DNA of 34,892 bases from Candidatus Heimdallarchaeota archaeon (GTDB lineage Archaea > Asgardarchaeota > Heimdallarchaeia > Heimdallarchaeales > Heimdallarchaeaceae). Below are positions 17,853 through 26,920 of this stretch, one piece after another. The notes below the pieces were generated by a model. It saw nothing but the letters and a program-made list of their open reading frames with translations. It was not told the DNA's origin and made no database searches. The translations under genes were made by a program, and so were the position numbers. The stretch lies in assembly GCA_030608385.1 (NCBI GenBank), contig JAUWEG010000017.1, positions 1-34,892 on the forward strand, in the 5' to 3' direction. Each line of letters opens with the position of its first letter. Positions within the stretch are counted from its first letter, which is position 1.

Positions 17853-18475
17853 CAAAAGAGAAGAAGAGCTTGATTAAGAAGGTCAATTCTAAGCTCACCC
17901 AGTCCCAAGTAAATAGGATAATATCATTGTCAATCATTCTTGTTGTTGTTGCATCTGTAATTGGAATTTCATCAAGTGTATTTTTCCAAAAAAAACCAGA
18001 TGGATTCTCAGAGTTATCTCTTCTAATGTATAATGATTTGACTGAAATTTTTGAAGCGAACAACTATCCAATACAAATTTATTCTTATGAAAATGTTTCA
18101 GTCTATTTTATGGTTAAAAATTTCGAGAATAGTGTAAAATATTATCAATTGCAAATAAAGGTAGTAGAACTTACTCAAAACGTTAGTTCACAGCAACCAA
18201 TTTCTGCTATATCGTCCTTTTTTCTCTATGCAAATGATACATTTGAAAAAATCTTATCACCAGCTACAAACGCGGAAAAAAAAGAAACTGGATTGTTTGC
18301 TGGAGACTACATCTGGGAACCAACTGAACTTGTATTATATTTAAATTCTGAAGTTGTAAGTAAACTCACTAGTCCAAATTTCCTCAAGATTGTGTTTGAG
18401 CTTTGGGAATTCAATACAGAAAAAGAGAATTTCCAATACACAGGAGTATTTGCTTTCCTTGAATTAGAGTACTAG
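17849..18475 (+). CDS. Single-TM protein with extracellular domain resembling the C-terminal part of DUF1616 proteins
   Basis: 208 aa; TM near N-terminus then GFSELSLLMYNDLTEIFEANNYPIQIYSYENVSVYFMVKNFENSVKYYQLQIKVVEL; start overlaps upstream stop (ATGA). Confidence 0.6.
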   Translation: MTKEKKSLIKKVNSKLTQSQVNRIISLSIILVVVASVIGISSSVFFQKKPDGFSELSLLMYNDLTEIFEANNYPIQIYSYENVSVYFMVKNFENSVKYYQLQIKVVELTQNVSSQQPISAISSFFLYANDTFEKILSPATNAEKKETGLFAGDYIWEPTELVLYLNSEVVSKLTSPNFLKIVFELWEFNTEKENFQYTGVFAFLELEY

Positions 18476-18483
18476 GTGATATC

Positions 18484-19131
18484 TTGAAAGTTAAAATACT
18501 AATTTTGTCTGATATCCATAGCCAAAATATCACTTTACTCAATATTCTTCACTCAGCTAAAAATCTCAAAAAACCACCAACCCATTGCTTAATTGCTGGA
18601 GATATAACCAATTTTGGCACCATTGCAGATATGGATCAAATCTTAAACACAGTTAATGATTACTTCAAAAATGTATTTTTTGTAATTGGAAATTGTGATC
18701 CTTATGCCAGAAATGAAGAATTTGAAACAAAAGCAATTAATGTAGAATCAAAAATTCAAGAAATTGAATTCTTTAAGATTATAGGATTTGGAACGCATAA
18801 ACCAAAATTAAAACAAAAACTGTTAAATAAGTTGAAAAAATCAAAAGACAAAGTTTGCCTTCTTACACATGTGCCGCCCCACAATACACAAGCAGACATG
18901 GTTTCGTTGAATCGACATATTGGTTCGATTGAATTGAGAAAATTTGTTGAAAAAAATTCTCACATATTTTTGGTTGTATCAGGACACATTCATAATTCGC
19001 CTACTATAACTAAATTAAATGAATGTACAGTGGTTAATCCAGGCCCTGTCACAACAGGTAATTTTGCGATTATAGAGGTTGATTCAGATTTCAAAATAGA
19101 GGGAAAAATATACAATTTATATGAGATGTAG
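18484..19131 (+). CDS. Calcineurin-like metallophosphoesterase
   Basis: 215 aa; LILSDIHSQN, HCLIAGDITNFG, VIGNCDP, LLTHVPPHN, VSGHIHNSP, NPGPVTTGNF. TTG start. Confidence 0.88.
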   Translation: MKVKILILSDIHSQNITLLNILHSAKNLKKPPTHCLIAGDITNFGTIADMDQILNTVNDYFKNVFFVIGNCDPYARNEEFETKAINVESKIQEIEFFKIIGFGTHKPKLKQKLLNKLKKSKDKVCLLTHVPPHNTQADMVSLNRHIGSIELRKFVEKNSHIFLVVSGHIHNSPTITKLNECTVVNPGPVTTGNFAIIEVDSDFKIEGKIYNLYEM

Positions 19132-19135
19132 AAAA

Positions 19136-19798
19136 ATGAAACAAGAAAATTATAAGCTTAAGTTTTTATCCAACTTAACAGAATTGAAAGAAGTGCTCCA
19201 AAAGGCACACAAGTATGTTAAAAAACAATTTCAGCTTTATGAAGACAAAATGTCACATTCATTTGATCACATAATCCGAGTTACAAATACGTGTTTAGAA
19301 CTAGCGCCAAAACTTGATGCACATTTGGATGTATTACTTATTGCATCTATTTTTCATGATGTGGGAAGACCCATTGAGGAAATAAATGGAAAGTGTCACG
19401 CAGAAATAAGTGCTGAAAAAGCAGTTGAATTTCTAGATGGATTGAATCTCACCTTGCTAAAACAAGATGTGACTGAAGCTATTCTTTCCCACAGATTCAG
19501 TAAAAATATTGCTCCAAAGACAATAGAAGCAAAAATACTACAAGATGCTGATGCGCTTGATGCATTAGGAGCAATTGGTCTTTACAGAACCATCAGCTTC
19601 AGCTGTGAGAGGGGGCTTAATATGAAAGAGGCCTTAGTTCATTTTGATGAAAAGCTCTTCAAACTCCCTTCAAGGATGCATTTCTCTATAACTAAAAATA
19701 TAGCAGAAGATAAATGTAGTATTCTAAATGAATTTATTAAAAAAGTTGGAGAAGAGTCAAGTAACATTCACTTCAATACCTTTATGAATAAAGTATAG
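19136..19798 (+). CDS. HD-domain phosphohydrolase
   Basis: SHSFDHIIRVTNTC, ASIFHDVGRP, ILQDADALDALGAIG. ATG at 19136 preferred over the listed 19121 start, which overlaps the upstream gene. Confidence 0.88.
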   Translation: MKQENYKLKFLSNLTELKEVLQKAHKYVKKQFQLYEDKMSHSFDHIIRVTNTCLELAPKLDAHLDVLLIASIFHDVGRPIEEINGKCHAEISAEKAVEFLDGLNLTLLKQDVTEAILSHRFSKNIAPKTIEAKILQDADALDALGAIGLYRTISFSCERGLNMKEALVHFDEKLFKLPSRMHFSITKNIAEDKCSILNEFIKKVGEESSNIHFNTFMNKV

Positions 19799-19882
19799 TC
19801 AAAAATATTAGGTTTCAAAGCAGAATTTTAAATATAGCTAAATGCATAGATTCTACTTGGATAACATTGTAATGGTGAACTT

Positions 19883-20578
19883 ATGGCAACTCTTGAACAA
19901 GGGAATATGGTAAACATAAATTATACTGGGAGAACAATAGAAGACAATAAAGTATTTGATACTACATTTGAAAACATAGCAAAAAAAGAAGATATTTTTG
20001 ATGAGAAGGTGGTTTATCGACCTTTTACTCTTATAATTGGAAAAAATTGGTTACCTGTAGGTCTTGAAGAGGAATTAGTGGGGATGAAGGAGGGGCAGAA
20101 GAAAACAATTGAAGTTGAAGCAAAAAAAGGATTTGGATTAAGAGATCGTTCTCAAATTAGGTTAATTCAAAGAAGAGAGTTTCAAAGACATCAAATCAAA
20201 CCAAAGGAAGATATGAAAGCAGAGATTGGCGGTCAAATCGGACGTATCTTGAAGGTTTCAAGTAGTAGAGTAAAAGTAGACTTTAATCATGATTTAGCAG
20301 GAATGGATTTAGTTTATGAAATTGAAATTGTAAAGAAAGTTACTGAGGTTAAAGAGCAGTTCATATGCTTACTCGAAAAAAGATTACCTGGAGTTGATTT
20401 TGCTTCGACAAAAATAGAGATTAAAGGAAAAATCATTGAAGTAGAATTACCAAAAGACACTAGATTCATGGAGTATATACAGTTTATTCGAAATGGCGTT
20501 ACAAGAGATTTAGGAGAAATATCTAATAAGTATGATAAGGTCTCTTTTATAGAATATTATGATGTTGAAAGGAAATAA
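19883..20578 (+). CDS. FKBP-type peptidyl-prolyl isomerase (long archaeal, SlyD-like)
   Basis: VNINYTGRTIEDNKVFDTTFE, PFTLIIGKNWLPVGLEEELVGMKEGQKKTIEVEAKKGFGLRD, plus insert domain and C-terminal extension. Confidence 0.9.
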   Translation: MATLEQGNMVNINYTGRTIEDNKVFDTTFENIAKKEDIFDEKVVYRPFTLIIGKNWLPVGLEEELVGMKEGQKKTIEVEAKKGFGLRDRSQIRLIQRREFQRHQIKPKEDMKAEIGGQIGRILKVSSSRVKVDFNHDLAGMDLVYEIEIVKKVTEVKEQFICLLEKRLPGVDFASTKIEIKGKIIEVELPKDTRFMEYIQFIRNGVTRDLGEISNKYDKVSFIEYYDVERK

Positions 20579-20588
20579 ATTTATCCAT

Positions 20589-21026
20589 TCATTTATTTAC
20601 TTTACTTGCTTCAACCAAAACCAGATTATACCCGAGTGGACAGTTGATATCTTTCATACTCTTAATAATTTTAATTTTTGAAGATTCTGTATATTTTATC
20701 GGAACACAAAAATCATAATTTTCACACAATATCTCTGAACAATTAATAGGTTTTCGAGTTGTTATTAGGTTATTCAAATATTTTTGTTTTTCAATTGCTA
20801 TTACGTCACTTATCTTTTGTACCTCACAGACAATCATGATACCATTATCAATCAGACAGGGATGTTCTTTATCTCTAATATCTACAACTTCATAAGAAGA
20901 ACCTATTTCAAGCTGCTCAATGCAAACTTGTATAAATTGGCAGTTTTTACAGGTTTGTGTTTCACCTTGATGAATAAAGCAATAGCCTATTTTTGCTACA
21001 TCCTTTGGTATAAATGAAATCAACAT
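20589..21026 (-). CDS. UPF0179 family protein
   Basis: 145 aa with IGYCFIHQGETQTCKNCQFIQVCIEQLEIGSSYEVVDIRDKEHPC and further cysteines (CSEILCENYDFC, CPLGY), the archaeal UPF0179 pattern. Confidence 0.75.
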   Translation of the reverse strand: MLISFIPKDVAKIGYCFIHQGETQTCKNCQFIQVCIEQLEIGSSYEVVDIRDKEHPCLIDNGIMIVCEVQKISDVIAIEKQKYLNNLITTRKPINCSEILCENYDFCVPIKYTESSKIKIIKSMKDINCPLGYNLVLVEASKVNK

Positions 21027-21075
21027 ATCTAAGTAGATTTAGAAATTGTCTTTTTTAATATTCTCAAATGTATGT

Positions 21076-22146
21076 TTAACTAATCACTCCTGTAACACTA
21101 GCAATATTAACAGCTGCTTCATGAGTTAATCCATCCTTTCCTAGAATTGTAAATCTCTGAGGACGGATTGTATGAGCTATTTCTAGAGCTTGGATAATTT
21201 CCTCATCCTTTAAGCCAAAATCTTTTGCTCTTGTCGACAAACCTAAATTACTCATCACGGATTTAATATTTTCCCAATCTAAATCGTGTAGGTAGGCCAT
21301 CATAATTGTCCCTAGAGCACATTGTTCCCCATGTAAGGCTGGTTTTTCAGCAAATGAATCTAAAGCATGACTAAACATATGTTCAGATCCACTTCCTGGT
21401 CTAGATGATCCAGCAACACACATTGCTAAGGAACTACTGATTAGAGCTTTTACAACAATCCTACTATAACCTTCAGCCTGACTTTTAATAAGATCTGCAT
21501 TTTTAGTAATCAATTGTACGGTCATATCTGAGAGTGCAATTGAATATTCACTAATTGGTTCATTTTTCAGTCGGTGAGAGAGTAACCAATCTTTAATTGC
21601 TGTTTTCTTAGCGATGATATCACCACAACCAGCTGCGGTAAACTTGTAAGGAGATTTATCAAGAATTTTCGTATCAGCAACAACAGCAATTGGAGGTAAA
21701 GCTTGAATAGAATGTCTCTTATTTGATCCTATAATTGAAGCTCTTGAACTAGCTACACCATCATGACTTGCAATTGTTGGTATTGAAATGAATCTTTGAT
21801 TGGATTTGAAAGCCACAGATTTAGCGATATCAATTGGTTTTCCTCCTCCTAGACCAATAACAAAATCGGGTTGGGTTTCTTCGTGTATCCTTAACTGCTT
21901 ATCTACTTCATCTAATGTACTATCCTGAATAGTACTTGTATATACACTATGATTTTCACTGTCGGATAGAATATCTTCTACTTCTTTTCCTATTCGTAAT
22001 CTCAGGAAATCATCTGTAATCAGTAAAGCTTTGCTACCTAATGATAAACGATCAATGATTTCCGGTAAGCTGTTTAGCATATCGGCTCCCAAGCACAAAA
22101 GAGTTGGTAATTCTATGAATTTAAATTCATTAGTAATATTAGCCAT
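21076..22146 (-). CDS. egsA: Glycerol-1-phosphate dehydrogenase (NAD(P)+)
   Basis: 356 aa; VIGLGGGKPIDIAKSVAF, SIPTIASHDGVASSRASI, AAGCGDIIAKKTAIKDW, GSGSEHMFSHALD, LHGEQCALGTIMMAYLH. Confidence 0.9.
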   Translation of the reverse strand: MANITNEFKFIELPTLLCLGADMLNSLPEIIDRLSLGSKALLITDDFLRLRIGKEVEDILSDSENHSVYTSTIQDSTLDEVDKQLRIHEETQPDFVIGLGGGKPIDIAKSVAFKSNQRFISIPTIASHDGVASSRASIIGSNKRHSIQALPPIAVVADTKILDKSPYKFTAAGCGDIIAKKTAIKDWLLSHRLKNEPISEYSIALSDMTVQLITKNADLIKSQAEGYSRIVVKALISSSLAMCVAGSSRPGSGSEHMFSHALDSFAEKPALHGEQCALGTIMMAYLHDLDWENIKSVMSNLGLSTRAKDFGLKDEEIIQALEIAHTIRPQRFTILGKDGLTHEAAVNIASVTGVIS

Positions 22147-22209
22147 TCTAAGAAATTATTCTAATGGGTTACTTTTATATTTTGACTTGAAATTGTTATA
22201 AAAATCAAG

Positions 22210-23184
22210 TTGATAGTATTGTCTCTCCAAAAAGAATATGATGTCTTCGAATTAGGTAGTAAATTGGGTTATTTACCATATATGATTGATAGGTTCATAG
22301 AAATGCTTGGAGAATGTGAAACAAAAGAATTAATCAAATTTAATGAAACTACTCTACCTCAATCCATTCGATTGAATTCACTTAGAAATTCTTTTGAAAA
22401 CTCTGAGAGATTATTGAAAAAGAAAGGAATTCAGCTGGAGAAAAACACGGAATTTCCAGAATCTAGAACTATTACAAAATCACCCCATCCTATTGGAGCA
22501 ACGCCTGAATATCTCAATGGCTTCTACATATTACAAGGTAAGAACTCTATCTACCCTCCACGAATTTTAGACCCACAAGAAGGTGAACTTATAGGAGATT
22601 TTGCTGCGGCCCCTGGAGGAAAAACATCTCACTTAGCACAGTTAATGAACAATAAGGGAATCATAATTGGGTTGGAAATAAGCGCTAACCGTTGTAGAAG
22701 CCTAAAATCTAATTTATCGAGAATGGGAGTCGAAAACACAGCTGTTTTCAAAATGGATGCACGTAATGCAAAAGATTTCAATCTACAATTTGATAAGATT
22801 CTTCTTGATGCTCCATGCTCAGGTTCAGGAATTATAATAAATGATCCAACTAGAAAGAAAAGCAAATCTTTGAAAGACATCTTACATTATCATGATTATC
22901 AAGTTTCATTACTGACAACTGCTCTTAATGTTCTAAAAACTAATGGGGAACTTGTTTATTGTACCTGTTCTTTGGAACCTGAAGAAAATGAATTGGTAAT
23001 CTCTGACATTTTGAAAAAAGTTGATGTAAAATTAAGTGAGATTGAAGTTAAAGGGAAACCTGGAATAACAAAATTCCTTGATATGGATTTAGAAAAAAAT
23101 CTCACAAAAACAAGAAGATTATATCCACATGAAACAAATGGAGAAGGATTCTTCATTGCTAAACTGGTGAAAAATTATGAATAA
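22210..23184 (+). CDS. RsmB/NSUN family RNA cytosine-C5 methyltransferase
   Basis: 324 aa; DFAAAPGGKTSHLAQLM, LLDAPCSGSGII, LVYCTCSLEPEENE. TTG start; start uncertain. Confidence 0.92.
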   Translation: MIVLSLQKEYDVFELGSKLGYLPYMIDRFIEMLGECETKELIKFNETTLPQSIRLNSLRNSFENSERLLKKKGIQLEKNTEFPESRTITKSPHPIGATPEYLNGFYILQGKNSIYPPRILDPQEGELIGDFAAAPGGKTSHLAQLMNNKGIIIGLEISANRCRSLKSNLSRMGVENTAVFKMDARNAKDFNLQFDKILLDAPCSGSGIIINDPTRKKSKSLKDILHYHDYQVSLLTTALNVLKTNGELVYCTCSLEPEENELVISDILKKVDVKLSEIEVKGKPGITKFLDMDLEKNLTKTRRLYPHETNGEGFFIAKLVKNYE

Positions 23185-23722
23185 ACCAACATTTCGAATT
23201 AGAACGAAAGAAGAAAATAAGCTTATTATGGATACAATGGAAGCTGATTTTGGTTCAAATGTTCTAGTAGCATTCAAAGAATATGATTTTTGGATAAAGG
23301 AAGGCAAAGTAAAAGAAGTATTCACAGTTCCTAAAGAGAGTTCAGATTTAATCACAAAAATCTCCATTTTAGAACCTTATTCAGCAGGGATACCTATAGG
23401 AAGTATTTTGTCAAATTCATTTCATCTTGAAATCGAAGGAGCGTACATGATTTCCAACTACACATCAAAGAAAATTACTGTTAAAACTGTTCAATTCCTA
23501 TATGGTAAACCTATATTCAAAGAGAATATTACCAAATATGAGGAAGATTTTGATAAAAACGACCAAATAATAGTTATAGGAGAAAATAAGCTCTTTTACG
23601 GGGTTGGAAGGGCAGAAATTAGCAGTAGAGAACTTTCCTCTCTAGAAGAAAACACAATTGTAATAAAAGGATCAAGAAAAAAGCCATTAGATGTTGGCTG
23701 GTATTTAAGAGGAGGAAGTTGA
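23177..23722 (+). CDS. NIP7-like pre-PUA/PUA domain protein
   Basis: 181 aa, overlaps the upstream methyltransferase by 8 nt; order and segments LEPYSAGIPIGSILSNSFHLEIEG...QFLYGKPIFKENITKYEEDFDKNDQIIVIGENKLFYGVGRA match the NIP7/PUA layout. Confidence 0.7.
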   Translation: MNKPTFRIRTKEENKLIMDTMEADFGSNVLVAFKEYDFWIKEGKVKEVFTVPKESSDLITKISILEPYSAGIPIGSILSNSFHLEIEGAYMISNYTSKKITVKTVQFLYGKPIFKENITKYEEDFDKNDQIIVIGENKLFYGVGRAEISSRELSSLEENTIVIKGSRKKPLDVGWYLRGGS

Positions 23723-23866
23723 AGATTGCTCTTTTGTAGTATAATCAAACTAAAGGAAATCAAGATATAACAAGCAAAAACAAAAAGTATTTAAACATAG
23801 TTTAGAGAATTAATTTAGTTTTAAACTTTGTTTAAGCAAATATGAGGGCTTGTTCTTCAAAAATAT

Positions 23867-25810
23867 TTGGTTTTAAGGAATACAGTAGGTTTGAACACTT
23901 TGAGTTATAAAGAAGTATTAGAGAAAATATCCGAAGACATACATAACGAACTCCCTGAAAACTCTGCAATTACTACTATAGAATTTGAGGGACCAGAGGT
24001 TGCAGTTTATTCTAAGAAACCCAGGGTGTTAGTTGACGATGAAACAATTGTAAAGGAATTAGCTAAGAAATTAAGGAAAAGAATAGTTATTCGTTCAGAT
24101 CCTAGTGTAAGACTACCAAAGGATGAAACAATTTTCGCGATAAATGAATTAGTTGGAAAAGAGGGAGAGATAACTAATATCGATTTTGATGAACTAGTTG
24201 GTGAAGTAATTATAGAAGCATTGAAACCCGGTGTCATAATAGGGAAATCAGGTGAAATGTTACGTAATATAATTGCAAAAACATTATGGCGACCAAGAGT
24301 CATGAGAACCCCTCCAATCGAATCAAGGGTTATAAAAACTATAAGACACCTTTATCAAGAACATTCAAAGAAACGTCAAGAAGTCCTTAGAACCGTTGGA
24401 AAGAGGATTCACAGACCAATAATTTACAGAGATGATACAATAAGAGTTACAGCGCTAGGTGGTTATGCAGAAGTAGGTAGAAGTTCTTCCTTAGTACAAA
24501 CTGGAGAAAGCAGAATACTAGTTGATTGTGGAATCAATGTTGGGAGTAACACCCCAAATAATACATTCCCAAGATTTGATTTACCAGAATTTGACATTGA
24601 ACAACTTGATGCAGTTGTGATATCACATGCTCATCTTGATCATTCAGGTTTTGTTCCTTATCTGTTTAAGTATGGATACAAAGGTGCAATATACACTACA
24701 CGACCTACTAGAGATTTAATGACTATGTTACAAATTGATTATCTTGATGTAGCAAATAAAGAAGGTAAAACATTACCTTATGAACAAAGGGATATCAGAA
24801 ATTCAGTCTTACATACAATTGTTTTAGATTATGGAGAAGTAACAGATATAACGCCAGATATACGACTAACTTTTCATAATGCAGGTCACATAATTGGAAG
24901 TGCTATTCCTCACCTTCATATTGGAGAAGGAGTCTACAATGTTGCTTTCGCTCAAGATATAAAATTTGCTAAATCCAATCTATTAGATGCGGCTAATGCA
25001 AGGTTTCCAAGATTAGAAACATTATTTATTGAATCAACTTACGGCAAACCACAAGATATTCTTCCTTCAAGAATTGAATGTGAAAAAATGTTGAGAAACA
25101 TAATATATGATACTATTAAAAAAGGAGGTAAAGTTCTAATTCCGGTACTTGCAGTTGGAAGGGCTCAAGAAATACTTGTAGTTTTGGAAGGGCTAATGAG
25201 AAATGGAGAACTCCCAAAGATTCCAATATATACTGATGGTATGATAAGAGAAGCTTCAGCAATTACAACAGCTCATCCAGAATTCTTATCAAAGAATTTA
25301 AGAGAAAGAATTTTCCATGAAGGAGAGAATCCTTTCCTAGCTGAGCAGATGAAACATGTAGGAGCTAGTGAAGAAAGGGAGTTAATTATTGAAGGCGACC
25401 CATCAATAATCTTGGCTACAAGTGGTATGATGAATGGAGGGCCCAGTGTTCAATATTTCAAAGCACTTTGTTCAGATCCAAATAATGCACTAATCTTTGT
25501 AAGCTATCAGGGTAAAGGAACTTTAGGCAGCAAAATCAAAAAAGGGATTACAGAAATTCAAATGGTTGAAAATAGAAAAACTGTGATGTATCATATTGAA
25601 ATGGCTGTTCACAGTATTTCTGGTTTTACAGGTCATAGTGATAGAAGGGAGTTAGAAAATTATATCAACAAAGTTACTCCAAAACCAGAAAGAGTTGTTG
25701 TTATTCATGGTGAAGAATCAAAAGTAACAAAGTTTGCGTCTTGGATATACAAAACCACAAAAAGAGAAAGTCTTGCACCTCCTAATGGAACAACTATCAG
25801 ATTAAAATGA
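23867..25810 (+). CDS. fttA: aCPSF1/FttA: KH + metallo-beta-lactamase + beta-CASP ribonuclease (archaeal termination factor)
   Basis: 647 aa; KH segment GVIIGKSGEMLRNII, MBL motif SHAHLDHSGF, NAGHIIGSAIPHL, FAQDIK, ESTYG, ILATSGMMNGGPS, SGHSDRREL-type (FTGHSDRRELENYI). TTG start. Confidence 0.95.
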   Translation: MVLRNTVGLNTLSYKEVLEKISEDIHNELPENSAITTIEFEGPEVAVYSKKPRVLVDDETIVKELAKKLRKRIVIRSDPSVRLPKDETIFAINELVGKEGEITNIDFDELVGEVIIEALKPGVIIGKSGEMLRNIIAKTLWRPRVMRTPPIESRVIKTIRHLYQEHSKKRQEVLRTVGKRIHRPIIYRDDTIRVTALGGYAEVGRSSSLVQTGESRILVDCGINVGSNTPNNTFPRFDLPEFDIEQLDAVVISHAHLDHSGFVPYLFKYGYKGAIYTTRPTRDLMTMLQIDYLDVANKEGKTLPYEQRDIRNSVLHTIVLDYGEVTDITPDIRLTFHNAGHIIGSAIPHLHIGEGVYNVAFAQDIKFAKSNLLDAANARFPRLETLFIESTYGKPQDILPSRIECEKMLRNIIYDTIKKGGKVLIPVLAVGRAQEILVVLEGLMRNGELPKIPIYTDGMIREASAITTAHPEFLSKNLRERIFHEGENPFLAEQMKHVGASEERELIIEGDPSIILATSGMMNGGPSVQYFKALCSDPNNALIFVSYQGKGTLGSKIKKGITEIQMVENRKTVMYHIEMAVHSISGFTGHSDRRELENYINKVTPKPERVVVIHGEESKVTKFASWIYKTTKRESLAPPNGTTIRLK

Positions 25811-25818
25811 ATAAACAT

Positions 25819-26325
25819 CTAGAATTGAAATTCCCAAATGGAATCTCTGAGATGATGGAGATTCTTAATGACCTTCCCTTTCTTAGATTTTGAAAAGTCT
25901 TTTGAAGAAATTAATGATTTACCTATGCCAATTATAGAATTCGCCCTCTCTTCATGAATGACAACAATTGAACCTTCTTTTATCTCCTCGTCAAAAAAGA
26001 CAATTCCGGGAGACATAACATCAGCTCCATTAGTAATAAACCTGATTGCCCCTATATCAACTACAATTTTAGGGAGGGAATGAGTATGTTGTCGCAAAAA
26101 ATGGATTGTAGGTATTTTCATATTTTCATGGTCAAAAACCCATATTTTACGATTATTGACAATAAAAGTACCAATATCTGTTTTAACTTCTTCAATTATT
26201 ATATCTTTTTGCAGAGAATTTGTTATTTCTTCACCGAAAAATTCTGTTAAATGAGCGATTAATGCTCTTTTATCCTTTTTTGATAAGTGATTTCTTGTTT
26301 TAATTTGCATATTAGTACATTCCAA
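25819..26325 (-). CDS. MCT-1-like PUA domain protein
   Basis: 168 aa; VVDIGAIRFITNGADVMSPGI ... GKVIKNLHHLRDSIWEF resembles the MCTS1 PUA and C-terminus. Confidence 0.8.
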   Translation of the reverse strand: MECTNMQIKTRNHLSKKDKRALIAHLTEFFGEEITNSLQKDIIIEEVKTDIGTFIVNNRKIWVFDHENMKIPTIHFLRQHTHSLPKIVVDIGAIRFITNGADVMSPGIVFFDEEIKEGSIVVIHEERANSIIGIGKSLISSKDFSKSKKGKVIKNLHHLRDSIWEFQF

Positions 26326-26331
26326 AAATCA

Positions 26332-26775
26332 TCATTTTTGCAATCTTTCAAGAATAGAACTATAAGACTTCTTTATTGCTTCATATCTATCTTTTGAAGA
26401 CATCCCTAGAACATACATCTGTTCTTCATTTTCTAATCTTCGTGTATATTCTTCTCTCAATGAAGAAACGAATGTATCAATCGCATCCCTTACATTGGAA
26501 AGCAAATCTAGTCCAGGCGAGGGTATGGTATAAATATATTTCAAGGTTGGATAAGTGTCAGCTTTTCTCTCTATTAATCCAATCTCTAACATTTGCTTGA
26601 GATGTTTTTCAACAGCAGGTCTCGAAATACCTAATTCTTTTGTAAGTTCATCTGCCGTTAATTTCATATTTCCTAAAAGGGTAAGGATTTTTCTCCTAGT
26701 ACCATCGCGGAAAATTGAATAAATGACATCTACAATGGGGTTCTCCTTTTGAGAATCATCTAAAATCTCAGGCAT
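26332..26775 (-). CDS. ArsR-like winged-helix transcriptional regulator
   Basis: 147 aa; IFRDGTRRKILTLLGNMKLTADELTKELGISRPAVEKHLKQMLEIGLIERK. Confidence 0.88.
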   Translation of the reverse strand: MPEILDDSQKENPIVDVIYSIFRDGTRRKILTLLGNMKLTADELTKELGISRPAVEKHLKQMLEIGLIERKADTYPTLKYIYTIPSPGLDLLSNVRDAIDTFVSSLREEYTRRLENEEQMYVLGMSSKDRYEAIKKSYSSILERLQK

Positions 26776-26808
26776 ATATCGACATCTGGTTTTCTACTTA
26801 AATTGTTG

Positions 26809-26852
26809 TCGGTTTAAACTTCTCGGTTTAAGCTTATAACTTAAGATTTAAG
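26809..26852. promoter_or_regulatory. Candidate operator: TCGGTTTAA direct repeat and TTAAG/CTTAA half-sites
   Basis: TCGGTTTAA at 26809-26817 and 26823-26831 (14-nt step); TTAAG 26828-26832, CTTAAG 26840-26845, TTAAG 26848-26852, between divergent wHTH and bactofilin-like genes. Confidence 0.4.
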
Positions 26853-26880
26853 TTTATTACCTAATTGATTAAAAAAAACA

Positions 26881-26890
26881 TTATATAAAA
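26881..26890 (+). promoter_or_regulatory. TATA box of bactofilin-like gene
   Basis: ttatataaaa 31-40 nt upstream of ATG 26921, preceded by a purine-rich aaaaaaaaca BRE-like stretch. Confidence 0.5.
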
Positions 26891-26920
26891 TGTTGATAAA
26901 TTAGTTTTAAGGTGTAAGTA

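Noticed and set aside
24007-24303. 98-aa minus ORF
   Set aside because: Antisense within the KH region of fttA; complement artefact.
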